Positions 1 through 12,381 of a DNA stretch of 64,000 nt are shown piece after piece. A model generated the notes under the pieces. The model was not told the DNA's origin. It searched no databases and saw nothing but the letters and a program-made list of their open reading frames with translations. The DNA comes from Melastoma dodecandrum (Eukaryota; Streptophyta; Magnoliopsida; Myrtales; Melastomataceae): contig JARUPY010000093.1 of NCBI GenBank assembly GCA_029817715.1, forward strand, positions 62,001-126,000, read 5' to 3'. Positions within the stretch are counted from its first letter, which is position 1. Every line of letters starts with the position of its first letter. Position numbers and translations under genes: made by a program.

Positions 1-1580
1 TTAATGTGTGTGATGGCTGAGGGTCACCCACATTTTCATCCCCAGAATTTAAAAGTCTCTCCCATTATTAGTGGGACATGAATGAATGAATGAATGGATG
101 AAATAATATCTAAAATAAGAGGAATAGACATTTCAAGAGATTGACCTACGACGTGTTTTGTTTACTAGGGTTTCGATTTGAGAAAAAAGGGTAAAAAAAC
201 ACGTGTAATTCGACGAAATGTAAACCGTCGGTGGAGTTTCCACGAGGAATAAACAGACAGAGATCCTGATTTTTAACATGTGTTGTGTGTATTACAATTG
301 GTCATTCGTGTAATTTATTCGGACACAGATATATAGAGATCACAACAACACCCCCCCCCCCCCCCCCCACCCAGGTAAATTCCATCACGATTCCTCCATA
401 ACAAAGTGAAAGGATTCAAAAGATGGGGTAGTCACCGGCTTGTCCTTTTTCCACTGCCTGACTCGATAGAAAAGGGGAACAAAAGAACAACTTCTTAAAG
501 TTATGACACGATAATAATGCGGTTTTTCTTTGTGTCGGGTCTTGAAAAAACCTAACCGACCAACATTTGCCTTGGATGTACTCCTTTTCTTTTCCCTTTT
601 TCTATTGTTCAGGCGATTCATTAGTGATGACGCTGAAGGGATTGGGACTTAGAGATGAGTTTTTGTCAGGTGGGTGCCGCAGGCGAGGGGGATTAACATG
701 GGAGAGACTACAGCTGATGTAAGAAAAAGGGCATTCATCAGTTGCATGTCAATGGAATCATTACTGACTAAAAAATATGAGTTTGCCTTTGGATGAACAT
801 TATCATTAGCATGTTCTGTACTTCCGTGCCACGTTTTTTGTCTTAAATTAAAAACTTCTTTGCAACAATGTGTACATGGGGCGGGCATGATGACAATCTA
901 TATGGACTGATCGCAAAAACAACAAAAACCTCGTCACGAAAACGATCGGACAAAGTTAACAAGCAAAACACGACGTTTCTCGGGGGGGAATATTCGCTTC
1001 GCGTCAATTCAATCGGAATTATACACATATTTGCCAAGGGGATTTGCTGAAACGAGCCCCTTGAGAATGGTTAATCAAGGATAATAATAATCAGTCCCTA
1101 TCGCCATAAACTCGATTATTTTTTGTAATCATAAGAGTCGGGGTGGGGGAGAATCATCGGCTCTTCCATGTATAAAGGTCGTACGCTACATTCCAACATT
1201 AGACGGGCGTCACGATATTCCCTGAGTTTCATTCGCTACCTTTTGTTTTCACGACAATCATCAGAACGTTCCCCTTTCTAGAAGCTCGAGACCACACAGA
1301 AAATGAAAATCATCATCCTCTCCCATGGTTTGGCTTTAGAGATGCTCTTAAGAAGGTTCGGTTCGATTTCATCTTTTACTATTTTTTTAAGAAAACAACA
1401 ATTATAATAATAATAAAAGTGGATGTGATGATGATTTGTTCAGTGTCATTTGGATAAGCAATAAATGATTGTTCCTTTCTTGTGGAATGATAAGAATTCA
1501 TATGCATTAAGTTTTACATCAAAGTCGTAGTCGGGGATTATTAGGTGTTTCTACTCTCCCTCGAATCCTATAATTAATGC
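1..1580. other. Intergenic region upstream of CPD
   Basis: No gene is recognised. Visible sequence features are a short TGAA tandem run near 80-99, a G-box core CACGTG at 200-205, and a homopolymer C run around 350-368. Short open frames occur on both strands but none resembles a known protein. The part nearest 1580 is the likely promoter of the downstream P450 gene. Confidence 0.6.
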
Positions 1581-1588
1581 TATAAAAA
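1581..1588 (+). promoter_or_regulatory. TATA box of the CPD gene
   Basis: The octamer TATAAAAA lies 66 bases upstream of the chosen ATG at 1654, leaving room for a 5' UTR of roughly 40 bases. No other good TATA sequence lies closer to the start. The placement is inferred from spacing only. Confidence 0.6.
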
Positions 1589-1653
1589 CAACCCAAAAGG
1601 AGTTCATTCGTCGATACACACCTTTCTTCCTTATCCACCCACAACGCCCAGGC

Positions 1654-4268
1654 ATGGATCCCGCGGACGTCATGCTCCTCGCGGCAGCCGCTGCCATTAC
1701 CGTGATGTTCCTCCTTGCGACCGCCTCCCTCCGCGGCCGTGGTGCAAACCTCCTGCCAGGGAGCCTCGGGATCCCCCTGATAGGGGAGACGCTCCAGCTC
1801 GTGGCGGCTTACAGGACGGAGAACCCGGAGCCGTTCATCGACGAGAGGGTAAAGAGGTATGGGCCTCTGTTCAAGACCCACGTGTTCGGGGAGCCGACCG
1901 TGTTCTTTACGGAGCCAGAGACGAACAGGCTCTTGCTCCAGAACGAGGGGAAGCTCTTCGAATGCAGCTACCCGGGCTCAATATCGAACCTCCTGGGGCG
2001 CCACTCGCTGCTGCTGATGAAGGGGGCGCTCCACAAGAGGATGCACTCGCTCACCATGAGCCTGGGCAGTTCCTCCGTCATCAGGGATTACCTCCTCGTG
2101 GACATGGACCGTCTAATCCGGTCCAACCTCGCCTGGTGGTCGGACCGTATCCTCCTCATGGAAGAGGCCAAAAAGGTTCCTCAAAATCAAAACAACGACC
2201 CTTTGCATGTGTGTTTTTCTTTTTATTTATTACATGGGTTGGTGGTAAAGGGGTTTCGGACACACGCAGATAACGTTTGAACTGACGATGAAGCAACTGA
2301 TGAGCTTCGATCCAGGGGAATGGACAGAAAGCCTTAGGAAAGAATACGTGCTCGTGATCGAAGGCTTCTTCAGCGTCCCCTCCTCTATCTTCTCCCCATC
2401 CTACCGCAGAGCAATCCAAGTAAAACACTCCCACTCTTTTCCAAATCTATTATGCTAAATATAAATCTAAAGCTTGTCCAATTCGTATCCGTGGTAGATT
2501 TTTTGTGGGTTGGCTTCAAAATCTTGTCTTTCTTTCAACAGAAAAAGAAAATGTTATTGAAAATGATTTATCGTTGGAAAAGAAGAAAAGACAAAATTGG
2601 TGTCACGGTTGGGACAGGACAGGCTTACAGACTGCGAGGTTAGAGTGAAGGTTGGGTGGGGCAGACGTCTTTTTGTGGACTTAAAAATTGCACGTGTGAT
2701 GGAGACGTCTTCTGATTTGGCACGACATTTGTCTCGAATATGTGGATTTTCTGTGAAGATTTTATTACCACTTAAGTTAGATGACCAAACCAATCCCCTT
2801 TGTCTCCTGGCCTGGGAAAACAGACTGCTACAAATTAAACTTCAAGACTTTGTCCCCCCTTGATTTGCTACGACAAGAGCAACAATAGTTTTGGATGGTT
2901 ACTTGGGTCTGTTTCATAGTCGGCCTTTCTTAACTTATGTTTTGGTTTTGTTGTGGTAATTTGTATAAAATGAAATTTGACGTGGCCCACGGATAAATGT
3001 TGAAGGCCAGGACAAAGGTGGCCGAAGCATTGAATCTGGTGGTGAAGCAGAGGAGGAAAGACAAGGAGAGCGGTGGGGCCAAGAAGAGGGACGTGTTGGG
3101 CGCACTGTTGGACTCCGACGACCACTTCTCGGACGAGCAGATCGCGGATTTCTTGGTGGCGTTGCTTGTGGCCGGTTACGAGACCACCTCCACCATGATG
3201 ACTTTCGCGGTCAAGTACCTCACGGAGACCCCACGAGCACTTGCTCAGCTAAAGGTTCTGAATTACTTTTATCAGTTTCGGATGACAGGGAATGTGATAA
3301 CTCGAAGATGACTCGGCATGACCATCCCCCTCTCACGAGGTTTATACCGATGTTTGATTGGAAACAGGAAGAGCATGGCAGAATCAGGGGAAAGAAGAAT
3401 CAGTTGGATGAGCTTAATTGGGAGGACTATAAGTCAATGACATTCACTCAGTGTGTAAGTTGTAAGAACCAACACATTTGGTAAATGGCCATCTCTCCAC
3501 TTGCTCATCGAACTATACTTGATATAATCAGGTCATCAACGAGACTCTACGCATGGCGAACATCATCGGCGGAGTTTTCAGGCGAGCCATGACCGACATT
3601 GACATCAAAGGTTCAGCGATAATGGCGGACTTTGTTAATTTCGACAACGGCCATTTCCTGTTCTTGGTTTATCTATGTCGGGTGTTGTCGTGGTGTATTG
3701 ACGAACCCCCTCGGGTTACGCATGAACAGGTCACAGAATTCCTAAGGGATGGAGGGTGTTCGCCTCGTTTCGTGCGGTGCATCTTAATCCAGAATACTTC
3801 GAAGATGCTAGGACATTCAATCCGTGGCGGTGGCAGGTACAGTGTGGAAACCATGCCCGAGTCTTTGACATCGCTTAACCGGGAAAGATGGAACTTAATC
3901 AACTGCTGCTAAGTCGTCGCAATCATGCAGAGCAACTCTGGGATGTCGATGCCAGGGCAAATCTTCACACCATTTGGTGGAGGAACGCGTCTTTGCCCTG
4001 GATACGAGCTCGCCAGGGTGGAAATATCAGTCTTCCTGCACCGGCTGCTAACCACGTACAGGTACCACGACAATGTGCATCGTCGTCGCACAGCATCATC
4101 AGTCACGTAATCCTTAACCGAGCTAATTCTTTCCCTAATCCGTCCATCAGCTGGGTTCCTGCTGAAGACGACAAGTCAGTATACTTCCCGACTACAAGAA
4201 TGCAGAAACGGTACCCAATCCACATACACCGGCTTGATGCCGCCGCCGACGTTGATCAGAAAGACTAG
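1654..4268 (+). CDS. CYP90A1: Cytochrome P450 CYP90A1 (CPD), brassinosteroid C-3 oxidase / biosynthesis
   Basis: Complete P450 gene of the CYP90A family, the ER-anchored enzyme long called CPD that acts in brassinosteroid synthesis. Eight coding exons join in phase: 1654-2175, 2270-2419, 3006-3254, 3368-3454, 3532-3610, 3730-3836, 3931-4061 and 4151-4268, giving 480 residues against about 472 in the family. All introns are GT-AG. Visible are an N-terminal hydrophobic anchor, the I-helix motif AGYETTS, the K-helix ETLR, the FNPWRW segment, and the haem-binding loop [10 protein letters not shown] with its cysteine ligand. The stretch from [12 protein letters not shown] through [15 protein letters not shown] is diagnostic of CYP90A rather than CYP85 or CYP90B. 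No frameshift or stop is seen in any exon, so the gene appears functional. CPD is feedback-repressed by brassinosteroid in known plants; I did not identify a convincing BRRE near the TATA box. Confidence 0.95.
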
Positions 4269-4864
4269 TAGAACTAGCATAGGACGTGAAGGATGCCATT
4301 CTTACTTAGAGAAATCGTATGATGGTCCAGTGTCACGTTCTCTACATAATTTTTCTTTTATATGCACACTTTTTTTTTTCCTTCTTTCCCATGAGCAGTC
4401 CACATGGGAGGACTTGCAACTCTAACCTTGTAATAAATCCAAGTCATGGGGAACAGCCAAAGGATTCCTCTAAATCTAAAATCTCACTTCCTCTGCCTTC
4501 CGGATCAACTTGGGGTGGTGGTACAGGAACAGGGGCAGGGCCAGGGCAAGCCCATCCTTCTTGCAGGCCGACACCTGCAATTTGCAAAAACCCTCCCCTC
4601 ACGTCAAGAGCATCACTTTTTTTACATTATCTCGACACTGTCCCTACAGATACAAACATGATCTCACGGGGACCATAATCTAAGATAAGAATCTCGGGCT
4701 GTAATAACCAAGTGGGGTCGGGTCTGGGTGTCAGTTCCAGGTCCAGTTCCAGTACTAACCCATAAGCCAGTCAATTTCCATGCGCTCCACGTCATTTGCA
4801 ATTCACCAAAAGAAAAAAAAAAAGAACAGGAAAAGAAGCGCAAGCTTTCCTCTTTTGGATAATC

Positions 4865-5600
4865 CTAGTCAAAAGTAGAGTTCTTTGCTGATGCTAAAGC
4901 TTTAACGTGATAAAAATCGGGTATTGAACGCTGATCGGTGTCGGGATACTTTCGACTCACTGCTTGTTCGATGTCGATTTTGTATACCAGTAGCTTCCTC
5001 CGCTCCCTGCAGCTGGTCCTGTATGCTGCCACTACATGCCCGACCGCGAACGACAATGAGCATGCCACCAGCGTGATTTCGTCGGCGTTGTTCGAACCGG
5101 GTTTTGCCAACATAAGACAGGCCTTCAACGAGACGAAAGCCAGTGACGAGAGGCAGAGCACAGTCGTGATCCCCAGGTACGGCCCCCGGGACAGCCTCGG
5201 CCCGTTGCACAGGCTGTATACGCCTGCAATGTGGAGTTTGTACGCGCCCTCGATCAATAACAATTCATGAAAGGAGGCGTTGAATGTTGCAGGGTGGGGA
5301 AGTGATAACTTCCTTACACAGTATAACGGCTGATCGGACAATGGAGATGAGGGGGACGTCGACAAGGGAGCAGCAGAAGTTGTAGTTGTTCAGACGAGAG
5401 CGGAGAGATAGGAGGGACATGCCGGGGGGAGTAGGGGGAAGAGAAGAGGAGAGTAGAAGGGAAGGCAGGAGGGAGTCGGCGATGGCGAGGAGAACCGGGG
5501 CGGACAGGAAGAGTAGGGAGACGAGAAGGTTAAGGAGGAAGAAGAGGGTCTTGGCTCCCCTCCACAGCCTTGTCAATCTCCCAAATTTGTACAAACCCAT
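4865..5600 (-). CDS. Plant-specific multi-pass membrane protein of unknown function
   Basis: Two exons on the minus strand, 5318-5600 and 4865-5223, join in phase through a GTAAGG donor and a GCAG acceptor to give 213 residues. The start is the ATG at 5600 beginning MGLYKFGRLTRLWRG; an in-frame upstream ATG at 5708 adds a non-conserved tail. The protein has three or four hydrophobic helices (residues about 17-45, 75-100 and in exon 2), a conserved GPRLSRGPYLGI loop and a C-terminal AYRTSCRERRKLLVYKIDIE motif. I recognise it as a conserved plant family, sometimes annotated near alpha/beta-hydrolases, but cannot assign a role; no catalytic motif is present. A consensus donor GTGAGT follows the conserved motif at 4960, so a further 3' exon may exist or have been lost. 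None is visible between here and CPD, which converges on this gene with about 600 bases between the two stop codons. Confidence 0.7.
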
Positions 5601-7444
5601 CAGACTGTAAGAAGAGGGGAGTTGAGTGGGTGAGTTTGATTTGATCTCAGAGGGGGTTTGGAACAGAAGAAAGAGAGCCGAGAAGATTTGGTGGGAGTTG
5701 CAATTCATATAATCTCAGACTAAAGCAGCAGCTGCTGTCTGAACGAGCCTTAAACTCACGCGACCTAACAATGTGCCACTTCATCTTTTTTGCTTTTTTC
5801 TCTCTTGGGATTCAGACACGGGTTCAGTGTAAGTGAGATGTGTGTTAAAAAGAAAGTCAAGATAGTAGTTGGGGACAAAGAGAAGACATGAAAAGCTAAA
5901 ACTTTTTTGGGAGGGAGGGTCAAGTTTCGAGAGTAAGAGAAGAGATTAGATTAGATTAGATTAGACGATGATGATGATGATGAAGGTAGGGGGTTTCATC
6001 CGGTGCTATATGGATTGGGACACTAGGACTTTCGGTAAGAAGAGAGCACGCAAGAAGACGTCATCTCACGCTTGACTTTCACACAGGATGGATTCTCTTC
6101 AGAGCCCCATTAGTCACAACCAGCGGGGGGACTTCCTCAGACAGACAGTGTGACAAGTATCAGACCCGTTTTAGCCTTTGGGTCGTCACTGTTCACCAAA
6201 GCAGAGCAAGCATGATGAAATACCAAGTCGGGGTCATCTCCTAGTCCTAGCATTCGTCTTATTTTCAATGGTTAGGTGATCAGGATTAAAGGGGGATTGT
6301 TTAGTGGAAGCATAGCTTGCTGTTGTTGCAAATTAATTGGAAAGGAATTTTCCTTTTTTTTATTGGGGGGTCAATCCAAAAGCATGGCGTTTTGGCATTA
6401 CCCTTTACCCTCTCATGCCACCCCTCCTCTAAAAGGCAGTTCAATGAGCTCCTGGTTGTGTAGCGATCAATTTCAATAAGGGTGTGTGTGTGTGTGTCAT
6501 TATTCTCTGCATTTGGGCATCATGCATGTTGAGATCTTATGGGGGGAGTTGATGATTTCCTATCCAAGTGAGGGGGGCAGGGACAGTTTTTATACAAACG
6601 GGGTCACATTCTCATGTGGGTCCAAAATGCCCATGTGCACACCCTAATGCCCAATTGCCAACTCTGCACTGCCACCCCCAATATCAAGCTATCGAATCAC
6701 GACCACGACATACTTATTACGAGTCGTTATATATATTATATATTGTCATAGATGTGCTGAATGGCTCAAGACATGAAAAAAGAATATCGCCTGTGGTTAT
6801 CTTGATCCACTTATCCCGTTGAATCAGGCCCATTGGACAAACGATGCGTATTAAGCCCGGTGGACGTGCTAAGTGGGCCAAGTATTGGAAATGTTATGGG
6901 CCGCTACGATTGTCGTAACGGGCCCCCAAGAGACATAGATAGGCCGGACCGCCCTACAACCGACGGCATCCCCACCTGCGGGAATATGGCTAAAAGGAGC
7001 GAGATTTGACATAAATATGTAATTATTCCGATAACCGAGAAGAGAAGTGGAACAAATTAAAAAAAAAAAAAAAGAGTAATGATAAAGAAAGGGGAAAAGG
7101 GGGTGGGGATTCCTTCCCTCACAACCCAACCCAACAAATAAAGGAACAATCGTGTCATCCCGAATCAATTAAATTCCATTATTTTCTTACCATTATTTTA
7201 TAGAGAACCCGAAATCATGAAACCATACATTTAAAGAAAAAAGAGCCGAGTTGGAATGGAATGAGATCGAGGGTAGAAATGGGATATAATAATCCTGGCC
7301 ATCGGAGTAATAAAACCTTAAACAGGCTGCTGAAAAGCTAAACAAGGGTTAGGACATTCTCCTCCGTAATCGGCGGAGTTGTTGTTTCCCGCGTGCCCTC
7401 CACGACCCTCCGCGGCTTCTGGAGTGAAGGCCACGCCGATCTGG
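5601..7444. other. Intergenic region between two divergent genes
   Basis: This is the shared upstream region of the minus-strand membrane protein gene and the plus-strand GDSL esterase. It holds simple repeats: GATTA units at about 5944-5966, GAT units just after them, and a TG run at about 6482-6497. GGCCCA/TGGGCC motifs cluster at 6828-6925. No coding sequence is recognised. Confidence 0.6.
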
Positions 7445-9314
7445 ATGGTGGGACCGGCGAGGCCTCGTTTCGTCCTTTTCGGTTCCTCCATCGTTCAGCT
7501 CAGTTACGCCAATGGCGGATGGGGCGCTATCCTCTCCGACATTTACTCTCGCAAAGTTGAATGACTCTTTCCCCTGAAATCTGCTCCTCTTCCCTTTCTT
7601 CTTCTTCATTTTTTTTTTTTTGTTTTTGGCTTATTCCTTGCGTTCTTCGTAGGCGGACATACTGCTGCGAGGCTACTATGGATGGAACTCGCGCCGCGCC
7701 GTCCAGGTCCTCCATAAAGTCTTCCCTAAGGTAGCCGTGGTCCAGTTGTACGTCGACCGACGACCGACTACGCCTGCACGTCGTTGTTGTGTGGATGTGA
7801 TTTAAGTTATGGTGCATTGGAAATGAGTATCTTGTCCGTGACTATCACGTTTCTGGACTGGGATATACTTGTTCTGCTTGCTGTTTTCGAACCAGCCAAA
7901 TGAAATGCACTGCTACGTTGTGATCCTAGCTTGCTTTGGATTATCATTGCCGATTTGCTGTTTATCTTGATGCTGCTTTACTCATCACTTTTCTAAGTAA
8001 CGGTGACTTCTTCTGTTCACCGCACGCCAGTAATGGTCGATTTCATGGTTTTAGGATGCGGTAGAACAGCCTTCGTTGGTGATTGTCTATTTTGGAGGCA
8101 ATGACTCCATGGGGCCGAATAAATCTGGACTCGGTCCCCATGTTCCGCTCCAAGAATACGTTGAGCATATGAGAAAGATAGGTGAGCACATCAAGGTACA
8201 CTTCAGTTCCTTCATTACCAATCCCTGGTTCTCCTCGAGTGAGGTAGGACAGTCTGATATGGCGTTGCTCTTTCATCCATGTTGCTAAACTCCCGGCGAT
8301 GTTTTGGGTCCGAAAGAAGTCCAGTTGGACTACTAGTAGTAAACCGTAAATCATCTAAAGATTTATGTTTTTCTTTCTGCAATTTTCGATTGACATCATT
8401 ACTTATGGCCAGGATGAGAATATGACTCTGATTACCGGATCGAAACAGAGTTCCACGGTTGCGTTACCTGTGTGCGCATATAGCTCCTACTGTCCTTTTA
8501 GATTCTTTATTCCTGCTCTGATTTTTGTCTGCTGTGCTCGGGCAACGCTGCCGGTGAACTCTTTGAAGCTAACTGCAGTTTTTCAACGGCTATTTGCATG
8601 CAGTCTCTTTCAGAAAGTACGCGAATCATCTTCCTGACATGTCCTCCGGTAAATGAGGAGAGAGTTCGCCAAAACACGAGGTACAACCGCTGTTGTATCT
8701 GCCTCTACTCCAATGCTTCCCCACTTATGCCTAATAAACAGTTGTCGTGCAGTGGCGTGTTCAGTGAGATAATACGTACAAATGAGCTATGCGGATCATA
8801 TGCGGAAGCATGCATGGACCTCAGCAGCGAGATCGGAGTGAAAGCCATCAACCTTTTCATCGCGATCCAGAAAAGACCAAACTGGATGAACACGTGCTTC
8901 ACGTAAGCTTCTGCCTTTTTATGCAACCCATCCTTTCCTATCTTTTGAATATAAGTCCGACAGTTCATATGCTTCGTTCCCGCAAAAGTTCATGGAAATG
9001 ACGGGGGGAAACTGTTGCTAGCTGAGTCCATCTCAACAGACCTCATGAGAAATATTCCAGTTTGGTTTCCTGATGTGATCTTAAAATGTAATAATACTAG
9101 GGATGGTGTTCATCTCTCTGCCGAGGGAAGCAAGGTGGTGGTTGAAGAAATACTGAAGGTGCTCAAGGAAGCCGAGTGGGAGCCGTCCCTGCACTGGAAG
9201 TCGATGCCGACCGAGTTCTCAGAGGACTCGCCATACGACCTGGTGGCGGCCGATGGCAAGACGACCTTAAACCCTTCTGAGTGGACTTTTCACAGGGAGA
9301 TTCAGTGGGACTAA
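7445..9314 (+). CDS. GDSL esterase/lipase, CPRD49 type (isoamyl acetate esterase-like)
   Basis: SGNH-hydrolase of the plant CPRD49 family, likened to yeast isoamyl-acetate-hydrolysing esterase. Six exons join in phase: 7445-7555, 7653-7730, 8055-8195, 8604-8680, 8753-8902 and 9101-9314, giving 256 residues, normal for the family. The start MVGPARPRFVLFGSS is the family start; an upstream in-frame ATG at 7379 is not conserved. Catalytic blocks are visible: FGSSIVQ with the nucleophilic Ser, GGYY-type WNSRRA segment, block III YFGGND with Gly and Asn oxyanion residues, and block V DGVHLS with the Asp-His pair. The C-terminus NPSEWTFHREIQWD matches family members. The last exon's frame stays open upstream to 9015, so a longer 3' exon variant cannot be excluded, but only splicing at 9101 restores the DGVHLS block directly after CFT. 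The physiological substrate is not known from sequence. Confidence 0.92.
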
Positions 9315-12300
9315 AGAAGATCGGAACATCTAGAGAAGCAATGCATAATAAGTTGAAAACACTGCAATTACTGTCGTTTCATTCCATGATTACTCATATG
9401 TTATTACATTGTTTCTCTTTTGTCTTTGACTATGGTTGTCGCTCGCATTGCAAGTTGCAACAGGATTAGATCGATGTAGCTTAGTTGGCCCGGTCTTAGA
9501 AACAAGTGTTGGGTCCACCAGACAACAGGCTCGCAAGGATGATCTTCGAGTTTTTTCTGATGTAGCCAATCACAGGAGGGGGGAAGCACAACTAGTTTAA
9601 CTAAAGAGGGGCATCTCCTTGTTCACGTATTTTACGCAACACGTATCGAATTATGCGAATGGGGTTATTTTGTGGTCGCCGTAAAAAATAACCTAACGCG
9701 AAAGAAGCAAGTAAAGGACTTGAATTACGAAAATGGAGTCTTTGAGACGGGGCACTTCACTCAGCCATGATGAAACAAAAGAAATCAACGAAACGACAGA
9801 CTGTGAGGCGCTTCGGCGAATGAGACGTGACGGCAGCTACGATAGGCTTCTTTCCTGAAGGCTTGCCTTGAAGAACGAACGGTCGACGATGGTGAGAACG
9901 GAATATTTCAGAATACGATGAACGGTTTCTAGACTTCAAGAACAAAATTTTCGTCTTTCATATTGTAATACGTAATCCTTATATTTTCAAAGACGTGCAT
10001 TAGATTTATTAATTACATAATTCAAAGCTTCCCTTTATATGTATGAATTTTTCTCACATTTCTACTTCGTGTGTTGAAATTGACGACTTTTTTAACCGTC
10101 GTTCTCAATATCGAGCGTCGTTCTTAATATTTTTCTTTATCATTGTCAACTCAAAATTTCTTGGTATCGAGAATCTCTCTGAGTTTTCCATATGGGGAGA
10201 TTTAGTTGTCGATAAAATTTGTCAAATGAACCCTAAGCACAAAGATTGGCCCCTGTTCCAGATTATCTATGCATAAAGACGCTGCATATTCACATTTGCT
10301 TAGCGTTTCCACACTAACAAACTTCACCTGCACAGCCTCCTTTCCGTTAAATTGATTGTAGTTGGACGTTAAGTCAAAGAAAAACATCATTGTCACCATT
10401 CCAATAGGCGACCCACGAGATGAACACAAGAAGCGATGATGAAGAAATGTCATTGTCTAGATTCGATTGGCGAAACTGACTCCGACATCCCATCGGAAAC
10501 CGTTGCTTTTTGAACTGTCCGGACTTCATCGGTGACGTTGATACATAAAAAATGTGTTCCACACGTGAAATTTTTGGTCCAAATTGATAAGAAAAATACG
10601 ATAAATTTCATAATTAGATCAAACAAGAATCATGAATACTATTTGAGGACATGTTATAGTTTAATCCATTTAGAGAAAGACCTTGAAATTTTTTAAGTAC
10701 GTGAGGCGTACAAAGAATAAAAAATAACTTAAAATGATGTTCATGTCGATATTAGTTAATATCTATATTATAAACATGACCTTAACATGCTCTTGTTACG
10801 TTATCATCTTTGTTTTCCTTTACACGATTTTGACGTTTTTTAATGGCATTTGTCTTTCTATCTCCGTGTTTCTCAAACGAGGAGAAAGCCCTTCTATTAG
10901 AAAAAAAAAGGAGAAGAAAAAAACAAAAGGACATGGCAGAGGGGACCTCGAATCCGTGCAAATGATTATTTTAACCTTTTTAAAAGTCAAGAAAAGGAAA
11001 AAAAAAGTATTAAATAAAATAAGGAATATGATTAAAAAAAAGGGATAAAAGATGTAGTAGTAGTAATATACAATGGCTGATATCAAGGGGTGATGCGATG
11101 CGATGCGATGGTGAGTGAGGGATATTCCAATATGTAATTTGGCAGACAATTAATCTTTTTGTAAGGCAGGAGGGCATTGGCCAAAACTGTTGTTCTGATC
11201 CGTTCGGTTCTAATTAATTGTGTGCTGGGGTGTGGGTGTGGACCAGATAAGTGGTTCGCGCACCTCGAGCCGATTTTTACTTGTGGACCGGTTTAAATCC
11301 AAGATCGCTTATAGCATAATTTGACCTAAAGGCTTAAATGGTTAGGATTATTGGGTTTCTTAATAGGTGTCATAAAGGCACTAGTTAAACACCTATATAG
11401 TAAATTTTATGTTTTCAAATTTATTTAATATAATTTCAATGTTTAACTAAACAAAAGATTACAAAAATCCGTAATAAATGTAAAATCATCATTATCAATG
11501 CATATTTATTTAATAGTACACTTGGATTGGACACCTTTAACAAATTCCTATATTATATAGTTTAACGGAGTGTTTTGCTTTATAAAAAAAAAAAAGAAAA
11601 GAAAAACAGAACAAAACCTTTTTCTTTGGAAGATGAAGATCACACACACCTGCCTACTTTAACTTTCTTTGTCAGTTTCCTTAGGCCCAACCCCAGAGTT
11701 TCTTTCCTCTAAAATAAAAAATAAATAAAAAAAATTCCCTTAACTCCTTTTTGGTTTCCCACGGGCGGGCCTTCGCTAAAGAAAAACAAAACCCACTTTT
11801 TGAAGTTTGGAGCCTTTTCCTTTATTTCTTTCGGGTCGAGTTATTTATTTATTTTTTCATGGGATGTCGATTCCTTTTTTGCCTGGAAAAGTCGAGTTGT
11901 CGTCCCGAGTGCCGTGCCCGGGAATCTAAGGGAGGGAACTAATCCCCCCCCCCCCCATGTCATCAATCGGCTTTACTTAGAGTGGGAATCTAATTCTTCA
12001 CTCCTCCCCCTGAGGGGAAGCACAAATTCAGGTCACACCTTCCATTATTATCGCGCAAGTGGATGGATGCAAATCCCTCGTGGGAGACAACCCACAAAAA
12101 AAAAAAAGTGGCTTTTCGTGGCTTCTATCATGCATGAGCATGATCGCCCTCCTCCCAAAAATCTCTTTTTTTCTACCCTCCCTCATTGTCGGCAGTCGAT
12201 TGTCAAGGATGAAAACAACAGGAGGAAAATTTGGGAGGATAGTTCCAATTTATCCCTTGGAAAATAAAAAATTTTGTTTTTAGGATAATAAGTTTTAAAA

Positions 12301-12381
12301 TTCTCTATTTACTATCCTTTCATCTTTTTACTTTTCTAATAATTTAATTTAGCCCAAAAATTTTGAAAAGTTTTCAAATAA
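9315..12381. other. AT-rich intergenic DNA before the viral insertion
   Basis: No gene is recognised in about 3 kb. There are A/T homopolymers, a short tandem of GATGC units near 11092-11109, and a C run near 11944-11956. Open frames at 10734-11048 and 11751-12267 are low-complexity, lysine- or phenylalanine-rich readings of homopolymer DNA. The left edge of the pararetroviral insertion falls somewhere in the last 150 bases. Confidence 0.55.

Noticed and set aside
9015..9100. Extra coding exon of the GDSL esterase
   Set aside because: The frame is open, but splicing 8902 to 9101 restores the catalytic DGVHLS block directly after CFT, as in the family.
10734..11149. Lysine- and phenylalanine-rich frames on opposite strands
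   Set aside because: Homopolymeric A/T DNA read in both directions; no domain.
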